Positions 33,358 through 41,903 of a stretch of DNA of 64,000 nucleotides are shown here, one piece after another. A model generated the notes under the pieces. The model did no database searches and was not told the origin of the DNA. It was given only the letters and a program-made list of their open reading frames with translations. Source of the DNA: Actinobacillus capsulatus DSM 19761 (GTDB lineage: Bacteria > Pseudomonadota > Gammaproteobacteria > Enterobacterales > Pasteurellaceae); the NCBI RefSeq assembly GCF_000374285.1, contig NZ_KB893933.1, positions 1 through 64,000 of the forward strand, in the 5' to 3' direction. The translations under genes were made by a program, and so were the position numbers. Position 1 is the first letter of the stretch; each line of letters opens with the position of its first letter.

Positions 33358-34653
33358 ATGTTAGAACGTTTGTTCCAATTATCTGCAAAAGGCTCTAATG
33401 CCAAAACAGAAATCGTGGCGGGGATTACCACCTTCTTCACCATGGTTTATATCGTTTTCGTTAACCCATCTATTCTCGGCGTTGCCGGTATGGATACCCA
33501 AGTGGTTTTCGTTACCACCTGTTTAATCGCCGCATTCGGTACGATTGCGATGGGCTTATTCAGCAATCTTCCTATCGCACTTGCACCAGCAATGGGCTTA
33601 AATGCGTTTTTCGCTTTTGTGGTTGTACAAAAATTAGGTTACTCATGGCAAGTGGGTATGGGCGCAATTTTCTTAGGCTCGGTCGGTTTATTCTTATTAA
33701 CGATTTTACAAATTCGTTATTGGTTTATGTCGGCAATTCCGCTCGGTTTACGTGTCGGTATCGGTGCGGGTATCGGCTTATTTATCGCCCTTATCGGTTT
33801 TAAAAATATGGGCTTAGTAGTGGCAAACCCAACAACACTTGTTGCACTGGGCGATCTGCACGATCCCAAAGTATTAATGGGTATCTTAGGCTTCTTTATT
33901 ATCGTAGTGTTAGCTGCAAAAGGTATTCACTCTGGCGTACTTATTTCAATTGCCGTAATCACTGCATTAGCGTTGATCTTTGACCCTGCGGTAAGCTTTA
34001 ACGGCGTAATGTCTATGCCTCCAAGTTTAGATGCGGTAGTCGGTCAGGTGGATATTGCCGGTGCACTAGACGTTGGTTTACTCGGCATTATTTTCTCCTT
34101 TATGTTAGTGAACCTGTTCGACTCATCAGGTACATTAATTGCGGTAACCACCAAAGCCGGCTTTACTGATGAACAAGGCTGCTTCCCTCGTATGAAGCAA
34201 GCATTATTAGTGGACAGTACTGCAGCAATGGCGGGGTCATTTATGGGAACGTCGGCAATCAGTACTTATATCGAAAGCGGCTCCGGCGTATCCGTTGGCG
34301 GTCGTACCGGTTTAACTGCGGTTACCATAGGTATCTTATTCTTATTAACCATTTTCTTCTCGCCGCTTGCAGGTGTAGTTCCGGCTTATGCAACTGCCGG
34401 TGCATTAGTTTTCGTGGGCATTTTAATGGCTTCAAGTTTAATTGAAGTGAAATGGGATGACTTAACCGAAGCGACTCCAGCGTTTATCACTACAGCAATG
34501 ATGCCGTTTACTTATTCAATTACAGAAGGTATCGCATTCGGCTTTATTTCATATTGCGTGATGAAAGCTTGTACCGGTCGTTGGAAAGAAATCAATCCAT
34601 CTGTTGCGGTAGTATCATTATTGTTTATCGCAAAATTTGTTTGGGTTGGCTAA
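33358..34653 (+). CDS. NCS2 family purine permease (adenine/guanine/hypoxanthine type)
   Basis: 431 residues from MLERLFQL, the ATG at 33358 with GAGG five bases upstream. About 12-14 membrane segments. The AzgA/GhxP-type NCS2 signature occurs as GITTFFTMVYIVFVNPSILG and ALAPAMGLNAFFAF, with FDSSGTLIAVTTKAGF and AISTYIESGSGVSVGGRTGLTAV downstream. It imports purine bases with protons; adenine versus guanine/hypoxanthine cannot be decided. If purD is truly broken, purine salvage through this protein would matter. Confidence 0.9.
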   Translation: MLERLFQLSAKGSNAKTEIVAGITTFFTMVYIVFVNPSILGVAGMDTQVVFVTTCLIAAFGTIAMGLFSNLPIALAPAMGLNAFFAFVVVQKLGYSWQVGMGAIFLGSVGLFLLTILQIRYWFMSAIPLGLRVGIGAGIGLFIALIGFKNMGLVVANPTTLVALGDLHDPKVLMGILGFFIIVVLAAKGIHSGVLISIAVITALALIFDPAVSFNGVMSMPPSLDAVVGQVDIAGALDVGLLGIIFSFMLVNLFDSSGTLIAVTTKAGFTDEQGCFPRMKQALLVDSTAAMAGSFMGTSAISTYIESGSGVSVGGRTGLTAVTIGILFLLTIFFSPLAGVVPAYATAGALVFVGILMASSLIEVKWDDLTEATPAFITTAMMPFTYSITEGIAFGFISYCVMKACTGRWKEINPSVAVVSLLFIAKFVWVG

Positions 34654-34661
34654 TAACGCTT

Positions 34662-34676
34662 AACCACGGAATACAC
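34662..34676 (+). repeat. Dispersed intergenic motif AACCACGGAATACAC
   Basis: A copy of the motif found at 9421, 13470 and about 36300, here eight bases after the permease stop and followed by a GACCGCTTGT uptake core at about 34710. Confidence 0.5.
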
Positions 34677-34750
34677 AAACAGCAACTTTGGTAAAAATAC
34701 GCAAAATTAGACCGCTTGTTTTGTGTATTCCGTCTTTTTAGGGAACACTT

Positions 34751-35101
34751 ATGCAAAAACTCCTCTTTATCTTCAATTCCGCCCCCTACGGCGACGAATC
34801 ATTCTTCAGCGGTTTACGTTTAGCGCTACAAATCCAAGAACAGCATAAAGCTCAAATCAAATTATTCTTAATGTCCGATTCGGTTACTGCGGGTTTGAAA
34901 AAACAAAATCCGGCGGAAGGCTACAACCTACAACAAATGCTAGAAATTCTCACCGCACAAGGCGCAACGGTTAAACTTTGTAAAACCTGTACCAATGCAC
35001 GTGGCATTACTGAATTACCACTGGCAGACGGTATAGAAATCGGCACACTGATTGAGCTGGCGGATTGGACAATCGAAGCAGACAAGGTATTAAATTTCTA
35101 A
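34751..35101 (+). CDS. DsrE family protein (YchN-like)
   Basis: 116 residues with the DsrE/YchN pattern: MQKLLFIFNSAPYGDESFFSGLRLALQIQ, FLMSDSVTAGL, and the conserved Cys pair CKTCTNARGI, which replaces the sulfur-carrier Cys region. YchN of E. coli is a hexameric protein of uncertain sulfur-related role. Its stop overlaps the start of the next gene (TAATG), so the two are co-translated. Confidence 0.88.
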   Translation: MQKLLFIFNSAPYGDESFFSGLRLALQIQEQHKAQIKLFLMSDSVTAGLKKQNPAEGYNLQQMLEILTAQGATVKLCKTCTNARGITELPLADGIEIGTLIELADWTIEADKVLNF

Positions 35102-36288
35102 TGCAACATTTTGATGTCGTTATCATTGGCGCCGGCGCATCCGGTTTATTTTGCGCCGCACAACTTGGACAAGCCGGCAAACGTGTCGCTGTTTTAGACT
35201 CAGGTAAAAAGATCGGACGTAAAATTTTAATATCCGGCGGTGGTTTTTGTAACTTTACTAATTTAGAGGTTACGGCGAATCATTACCTCAGCCAAAATAA
35301 ACACTTTGTAAAATCGGCGCTGGCTCGTTATACCAACTGGGACTTTATCGCTTTAGTGGCACAATACGGGATCAGCTATCACGAAAAAGAATTAGGGCAA
35401 TTATTCTGTGACGAAAGCTCACAGCAAATTGTCGATTTACTGCAAGCTGAATGTGATAAAGGCAAAGTGGAAATCTTTTTACGACAAGCGGTCATTTCTG
35501 TCGAAAAATTTGCAAAAAATTTCCAAATTCAGACCGCTAGCGAAACCTTTGAAACCGAGCATTTAGTCATCGCCACCGGTGGCTTATCTATGCCAGCATT
35601 AGGTGCTAGCCCATTCGGTTATAAAATTGCCGAGCAATTCAATATTCCGGTGATTCCGCCACGAGCAAGCCTTGTGCCTTTTACTTGGAAAGACTCGGAC
35701 AAACATTTTGCGACACTTTCCGGCATTGCGTTACCGATTCGCGCTACTTGCGGACAGCAAAGTTTTAGTAATCAAATGCTGTTTACTCATCGAGGTTTAT
35801 CCGGCCCGGCAATTTTGCAAATTTCTAATTATTGGGACTTGGGTGAAACGGTAGAAATTGATTTGTTACCTTATGATGACATTTCAGCAATCTTAACCGA
35901 ATTGCGTCAATCTTCGCCGAAATTACAGCTAAAAACCGTATTAAGTCGTTACTTACCGAAAAAATTAGTCGAGCTTTGGTTGGAACAAGGTGATTTCAAA
36001 GATAATGTGATTGCTCAGCTAAGCAAAGCGGAATTAGCTCAGTTAGGGCAACTGATTCACCATTGGCAATTTTTACCCAACGGAACGGAAGGCTACCGCA
36101 CCGCCGAAGTAACAATGGGGGGCGTAGATACTGATTTTATTTCGTCCAAAACGATGCAAGCGAAACATACCGAAGGACTTTATTTTATCGGCGAAGTGTT
36201 GGATGTGACCGGCTGGCTCGGTGGCTATAATTTCCAGTGGGCATGGTCGTCCGCTTTTGCGTGTGCGGAAGCGATTATTGAAAAATAG
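35101..36288 (+). CDS. yhiN: HI0933 family flavoprotein (YhiN)
   Basis: 395 residues from MQHFDVVIIGAGASGLFCAAQLG, an FAD-binding Rossmann start; a longer frame into the preceding gene is not used, since the ATG at 35101 is coupled by TAATG. Typical HI0933-family segments follow: GRKILISGGGFCNFTN, GGLSMPALGASPFGYKIAE, and YFIGEVLDVTGWLGGYNFQWAWSSAFACAEAI. It is a predicted FAD-dependent oxidoreductase of unknown substrate. An internal USS-like inverted pair lies at about 35484-35540. Confidence 0.92.
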   Translation: MQHFDVVIIGAGASGLFCAAQLGQAGKRVAVLDSGKKIGRKILISGGGFCNFTNLEVTANHYLSQNKHFVKSALARYTNWDFIALVAQYGISYHEKELGQLFCDESSQQIVDLLQAECDKGKVEIFLRQAVISVEKFAKNFQIQTASETFETEHLVIATGGLSMPALGASPFGYKIAEQFNIPVIPPRASLVPFTWKDSDKHFATLSGIALPIRATCGQQSFSNQMLFTHRGLSGPAILQISNYWDLGETVEIDLLPYDDISAILTELRQSSPKLQLKTVLSRYLPKKLVELWLEQGDFKDNVIAQLSKAELAQLGQLIHHWQFLPNGTEGYRTAEVTMGGVDTDFISSKTMQAKHTEGLYFIGEVLDVTGWLGGYNFQWAWSSAFACAEAIIEK

Positions 36289-36299
36289 TGTTTATAATT

Positions 36300-36325
36300 A
36301 ACCACAGAATACACGGAGAACACCG
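36300..36325 (+). repeat. Dispersed intergenic motif copy after yhiN
   Basis: AACCACAGAATACACGG is the fourth copy of the AACCACGGAAWACAC-type motif, starting 12 bases after the yhiN stop. Confidence 0.45.
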
Positions 36326-36395
36326 GTGTGTGATGTGGAAATAAATGTTACACAAAGTAAAAATAAAATGACCTCAAGCCAAACGGGATAAAACA

Positions 36396-36431
36396 AAAAA
36401 CGGAAGCTGATTTCTCAACTTCCGTTTTTTG
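36396..36431 (-). terminator. Terminator of infA
   Basis: AAAAAACGGAAG pairs with CTTCCGTTTTTT around a 12-base loop, 15 bases from the infA stop; T-runs on both strands make it potentially bidirectional. Confidence 0.85.
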
Positions 36432-36445
36432 TTTTAAGCTTTCAA

Positions 36446-37059
<614 letters not shown>

Positions 37060-37808
37060 TTAGTATATATTAATAAAAGACATTAATATATACAATACCA
37101 TACTACCACCAAAAATAATTAAAAAATTATCTAATTCCCTAGGAGAAAATGCTTCTATAATGCTAATTAAAAATGCATATATAATACTAACTATAATAAC
37201 CTTAAGAAAAGAAATTTCATAATTCATCATTATAAAAACCAAACTTGCAAAAAAAGAAACTAACAATACTGCTAAACTACCTTCTATAATTTCGTATTTC
37301 CTTTTTTCCATAGAAAATCTCTAACTGTATATTTGTGTTTCCCAAATCGTACGCCTATTGGTTCAGCCAAACCATCGCTAAATCCCATAGAACAAAAAGC
37401 AATTTTTGCAAAAACCGGATTTAAATAAATGAGACTAATATATAATGCTATCTGCCCCGTAATGAGAGGTAAAAAAACAAAAAACTTCCCGTTTGGCATA
37501 TCTCTTTCGCGTACATTACTTTCCATTATTGCACTTATCCAGCGATATTTGCTTATTGAGGATAACATATACACAAATAATATTAGTATTGAAGATAATA
37601 TCGCATTTTTTGTTGTATCTTCCAGAGGAATATTTGAAAATGCAATAATAGATACCAATGATAATCCAAAGTGATTTATTTTTCTCGTGTAGGAACTAGC
37701 TACTCCTTTTTTCTTCAAATAAAAGGAATCATTACCTATAATAAAAGCACCGAAAAAAACGATAAAAAGAATATTCTCTACATAAATATTACTTAATTCA
37801 AATTTCAT
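37060..37808 (-). pseudogene. CTP-dependent lipid/polyprenol kinase-like membrane protein, frameshifted
   Basis: Two minus-strand frames (37808 to 37284 and 37311 to 37060) join into one 249-residue membrane protein if one A is added to the run of six at 37302-37307 (minus strand TGGAAAAAAGG). The repaired protein has about seven membrane segments and the family motif KINHFGLSLV near residue 43, MGFSDGLAEPIGVRFGKHKYTVRDFLWKK, and then RKYEIIEGSLAVLLVSF. The DGxAxxxGxRFGKHKY and EGSLAV pattern is that of the dolichol kinase/phytol kinase/DGK1 family. It overlaps the HAD gene by 11 bp, in the same transcript. Very low GC compared with its neighbours. Confidence 0.7.
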
Positions 37809-38399
37809 TTATGTCACCATTTTTATTTACAATAAACCTATTTTTGCAGAATTTAAGAACTGGCATATCGCTGAGGCTATCTGTATACCCATATTCAAAT
37901 TCTGTGATGAATTTCATTTTCTCTTTAAGGTATTCCATCTTTTTGTGAGATACACACCGTTTTGAAATAAAAAATGAGCAACACCAACTTTTTATTTCTG
38001 AAGCAATAAGTGTGTCGCTAGAAATCATAGTTCCATAAATCGGATTTATTAATTCATATGGGCTACCGGATATAAATATTATTTCATCTCCATTTTCCTT
38101 ATGCAGTCTTAATCTATCTAGAACCACACTGTAGGGTGTATAAATCTTTTTAAATTTTTGAATAAAATTATTAATCAAAATGTCATATTTTCTACGGCTA
38201 GTCCCCAAAAGTAGAAAATATATAATCATATTTAGCCCAGATTTTCCTAATGGATTAATCATGTGAATAAACCCACCTAAAAGAATAAAAGGGAAGAAAA
38301 ATAATAAATTAAGCATCTTTTTTTAAATAAGAATAATATGAATCCTAAGAAGAGATCTTCCTTATGCAAGGTTCCATCAATATCAAAAAATACTTTCAT
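37798..38399 (-). pseudogene. PgpC-like HAD phosphatase, frameshifted
   Basis: From the ATG at 38399 the frame gives MKVFFDIDGTLHKEDLFLGF and then is lost in a run of seven A (plus-strand T at 38328-38334). With one more A it joins the frame MLNLLFFFPFILLGG that runs to 37798, giving about 200 residues. Repaired, it has all HAD motifs: DIDGT, FISGSPYEL, the Lys in SHKKMEYL, and GYTDSLSDMPVL. The layout, including the hydrophobic stretch after motif I and the FCKNRFIVNKNGDI end, matches E. coli PgpC (YfhB), a phosphatidylglycerophosphatase. The start overlaps the stop of the upstream ORF (ATGA), arguing that 38399 is the real start. Very AT-rich. Confidence 0.72.
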
Positions 38400-38757
38400 C
38401 CTTTATCTCCGAATTTTCTTTTTAACAAATTAAAATGTCGTGATTGTTCAAACTTACTTCTTAACAGTTGCATAGGCTGAAAAATGCAATTATCCTCCAC
38501 AATTTTAGGGGAGGTCGGTTCAAATCCTAATTGTTCGTATAATGAATTTTTTTCCTTCATAACATTAAATTTTTTTGCTAACTTTTTTCCAGCAACAAAT
38601 TTGACATACAAGGGTATTTATTAATCATATCTGACTCGATTTTAAATTTAATAATATATTCTAAATTAGATGATAATAAATTTTCATTTAAATGAAGTGG
38701 GATTTTATTAATAAAATCATTTCTTGGTTCTGGATAAACTTTATTATTAAAATTCAT
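38396..38757 (-). pseudogene. Unknown small protein, probably frameshifted
   Basis: The ATG at 38757 has a strong ribosome binding site (GGAGG, four bases) and opens 54 codons (MNFNNKVYPEPRNDFINK onward) before a stop near 38594. A second frame (LYVKFVAGKKLAKKF to RKFGDKG) runs from about 38611 to 38396 with no start signal of its own. Adding one base at the CCC (plus-strand GGG, 38612-38614) would fuse them into about 120 residues. No family was recognised. The stop overlaps the HAD start (ATGA), so it is the first gene of the cassette. Confidence 0.5.
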
Positions 38758-38766
38758 GACACCTCC

Positions 38767-39376
38767 TATTGACTATAATCAATAACACTACCAAGAATAA
38801 GGATGTAATATTAGATCATTTCAATTTATCAATAAGGTATGACCAATTGTTTGATTCTGATGAAAAATACAGTGATTAATGTCGATACGATGAATACCCA
38901 GAAAAAATTTCAGAAAAAATCAAACTTTTTTAGGAAGTAAATACCAAGCGAAGCCTTATAAACCAACAAATTTATCGCAAACTGCCCATAAATAACTGAG
39001 TGAAGCAGCACAATGGGTAAGGATAAAAGTGTGCTGGAAGTCACTCATATCTGAGAAGATAACGAGAAGTGAAGTAATGAAAAAATATTTTATGTCAGTA
39101 GGATAAGCTCAGGCTGCCATATTTTGGCTGGTGGTATTTGAGGGTATAAGGAAGTCGAAAATAAAGCGCATTGGGTACTGATGTAGTTTATAAAGAAGAT
39201 GCATCATCGCAAAAGACGATGATGCAGAATGTAGAGCGATTTTACGCCACTTTCCCTTGAATTTTTCTTTCCTCCCCAAGTAAGATCAGTATGTGAGGCA
39301 AGCTAAAATCTGCGGACAGGTCAGATAGTTTTAAAGAACAACCGCTGTTTCGGGTTGATAAAAATATACGATTGTC
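38767..39376. other. 610-bp region without a recognisable gene
   Basis: Only short frames (26 codons or fewer with an ATG) are present. The first 50 bases contain a probable promoter region of the AT-rich cassette on the minus strand (TTATAGTC just before GGAGG). About 38990-39110 reads like degraded coding sequence. A strong hairpin lies at 39200-39226. It may be the remains of a deleted or inserted segment. Confidence 0.45.
39200..39226. other. Strong isolated hairpin in a gene-free region
   Basis: TGCATCATCG pairs perfectly with CGATGATGCA around the loop CAAAAGA. No T-run follows on either strand and the nearest gene end is about 150 bp away, so it is not an obvious terminator. It may be part of a small RNA or the end of a mobile element. 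Confidence 0.5.
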
Positions 39377-40048
39377 TTAACGTCTAAATGTATGACGACG
39401 CGAATGAAAACGCTGGGTTTGAGTCTTGGGCGTTGTTGTAGGTAACTTAATCGTCGAATACATCGTCACTGTTTTGCGATGGAAGAAATAATGATAGCTA
39501 CTTGCTAATAAAGCGCCTATCAGAACTAAAATAATGAGCTGCGCATATAATCGATGGAAAATACGTTCAACTTTACTCTTTGTCGTTTGCCCGTATTGCG
39601 CATCAAACGTGACACGTAAAAAACCGACTAAATCTTGCTGAGAAAAAATTGGCTCTACAATTTGTTGAGAGATTAACGGCTGGGTTGCTGTACTCCATTC
39701 TTGCTTAAGTAACGATTTAAATTCTAAAGCATTGTGGCTCTGTGCAATTAAAGTGCCTGATGGTGAATGCAGACTAGCATCAATCACAAAATCTTCTTTT
39801 GAAAATGTATCCAATGCTTCGATCAAATCTTCGTTTTTCACATTTTTTACTAACATCAACGAAAATAGATTTGCTTGTTGGCGTACCAATAAATGCGAAA
39901 GATTGGAAACTTGGTTTACACTCGCCAGTTGTGAACCTAATTTAAACTGGTTAACGCCGCTTAAAATCACACTCACAACCATAACGCATAAGGCACTAAT
40001 TCCGGCAAGTAAACCGATTTTCACAAGTTTTTCACGGGGTAAATACAT
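39377..40048 (-). CDS. smp: SMP/YtjB family membrane protein
   Basis: 223 residues. Membrane segments at about residues 11-32 (IGLLAGISALCVMVVSVIL) and 166-188 (YAQLIILVLIGALLASSYHYFF) enclose a periplasmic domain with IDASLHSPSGTLIAQS and QQIVEPIFSQQDLVGFLRVTFD, as in E. coli Smp (YtjB). The C-terminal tail is basic. It is divergent from serB, the same arrangement as ytjB-serB in enterobacteria. Function is unknown; it has been linked to hemolysin regulation in Pasteurellaceae. Confidence 0.88.
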   Translation of the reverse strand: MYLPREKLVKIGLLAGISALCVMVVSVILSGVNQFKLGSQLASVNQVSNLSHLLVRQQANLFSLMLVKNVKNEDLIEALDTFSKEDFVIDASLHSPSGTLIAQSHNALEFKSLLKQEWSTATQPLISQQIVEPIFSQQDLVGFLRVTFDAQYGQTTKSKVERIFHRLYAQLIILVLIGALLASSYHYFFHRKTVTMYSTIKLPTTTPKTQTQRFHSRRHTFRR

Positions 40049-40141
40049 ATAGATTAATTGCTAATAAATGGTCGATAATAGATAATTCAAACACGCATTA
40101 TCTATGCACAATTCCAAAATGTCTATTAAAAAGAGAACACT

Positions 40142-41002
40142 ATGCCAAACACCATTTTTATCTTTGCCAAGCAACTAAGCGAACAGCAAATTCAGAAATT
40201 CTCACTACAAACCGATGCAAAATTGTTAAAACAAGCAGTCTATTTAGGCTATAACCTTGCATTTTTCGAAACAAATTTAACCGCTTGTGAGTTACGTGAA
40301 GCAGCAAGCCAAGTAACAGCTGATGTAGCCGATTTAGCGATTGTGCCGAATCTTGCTGAGGAAGGCTTATTGGTTATGGATATGGACTCTACCGCAATCA
40401 AAATCGAGTGTATTGACGAAATTGCCAAACTAGCGGGCTCCGGAGAGATCGTCTCAGCAATCACCGCAAGTGCCATGCGCGGCGAATTAGATTTCAAGCA
40501 AAGTTTACGTAAACGGGTTGGTACGCTGGAAAATGCACCGGAAAGTATTTTGCAAACCGTACGAGAAAAGCTACCGCTGATGGACGGTTTTGAACAAATG
40601 GTCAACGAGCTCAAAGCATACGGTTGGAAACTTGCAATTGCCTCGGGCGGTTTTGACTATTTCGCCGACTATTTAAAAGAGAAATATCAGTTGGATTATG
40701 CGGTTTCGAATCAGTTAGAAATTATTGACGGCAAGTTAACTGGTGTCGTGCTAGGTAAAGTGGTGGATGCACAATATAAAGCGCAAACCTTAACCTCATT
40801 GGGCGAACAATTTAATATTCCGCAAACTCAGTGGGTTGCAATTGGTGACGGGGCGAATGATTTACCGATGATCAAAACCGCAGCATTAGGTGTTGCATTG
40901 CACGCTAAACCAAAAGTTCAAGAACAGGCTAAATTTGTGATAAACTTTGGCGACCTAACCGCATTATGCGTTCTGCTTAATGCGAAAAATCTTTATGAAT
41001 AA
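40142..41002 (+). CDS. serB: Phosphoserine phosphatase SerB
   Basis: 286 residues. HAD motif I is MDMDSTAIKIECIDEIAKLAG, with motif II IASGG, motif III Lys in the KVVDAQYKAQTL region, and motif IV AIGDGANDLPMI. The N-terminal about 75 residues are an ACT-like domain found in enterobacterial SerB. It makes serine from phosphoserine. It is monocistronic or co-transcribed with yajQ 56 bp downstream. Confidence 0.96.
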   Translation: MPNTIFIFAKQLSEQQIQKFSLQTDAKLLKQAVYLGYNLAFFETNLTACELREAASQVTADVADLAIVPNLAEEGLLVMDMDSTAIKIECIDEIAKLAGSGEIVSAITASAMRGELDFKQSLRKRVGTLENAPESILQTVREKLPLMDGFEQMVNELKAYGWKLAIASGGFDYFADYLKEKYQLDYAVSNQLEIIDGKLTGVVLGKVVDAQYKAQTLTSLGEQFNIPQTQWVAIGDGANDLPMIKTAALGVALHAKPKVQEQAKFVINFGDLTALCVLLNAKNLYE

Positions 41003-41055
41003 TCCGACTGCGTTAATAGTAAGTATATTTGCGTGGTTTTAAAAATGAGGAATAA

Positions 41056-41550
<495 letters not shown>

Positions 41551-41598
41551 CAAGCGGTTAAATTTTGCAATTTTTTTGCAAATTTTATGAGGTGAACT

Positions 41599-41796
41599 AT
41601 GTCTGGTAAATCATCAGATACATCACAAAGCTGGTTCAAAAAAATGCTGGCGAAATATGATAAATTTTGTGAAGAACTCGGTGTAAACCAAGGTGCTTGC
41701 CGTGGCTGTGTGCCAGTGGTGAAGTTCGATCCTGAAAAAGAACCGAAACCGGCAAAATCACAAGATAAAAACGCGACAGAACAACACTCAAGCTAG
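41599..41796 (+). CDS. DUF5363 family small protein
   Basis: 65 residues: MSGKSSDTSQSWFKKMLAKYDKFCEELGVNQGACRGCVPVVKFDPEKE then a charged tail. The CRGC pair could bind metal, but no role is known; a similar protein lies by the glycogen/maltodextrin phosphorylase gene in related Pasteurellaceae. It has its own ribosome binding site (GAGGTG) and a terminator follows. Confidence 0.75.
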   Translation: MSGKSSDTSQSWFKKMLAKYDKFCEELGVNQGACRGCVPVVKFDPEKEPKPAKSQDKNATEQHSS

Positions 41797-41807
41797 TCCT
41801 ACTACTG

Positions 41808-41847
41808 AATCCTCCCTGACTAATTTTAGCGGGGAGGATTTTTTTAT
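41808..41847 (+). terminator. Terminator before malP, with MalT-box-like arm
   Basis: AATCCTCCC (41808-41816) pairs with GGGAGGATT (41832-41840), followed by TTTTTTATTT. The right arm reads GGGGAGGATT, eight of ten matches to the MalT box, 64 bp before malP. Confidence 0.75.
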
Positions 41848-41903
41848 TTAGTGGCTTTTTGATAATAGCGAAAAATTTCTTACTTTCATTCTGGAGAAAA
41901 TGT

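Noticed and set aside
37429-37674. 81-residue plus-strand frame inside the lipid-kinase-like gene
   Set aside because: The minus-strand protein has family motifs and membrane segments; the plus-strand frame has neither start signal nor motif.
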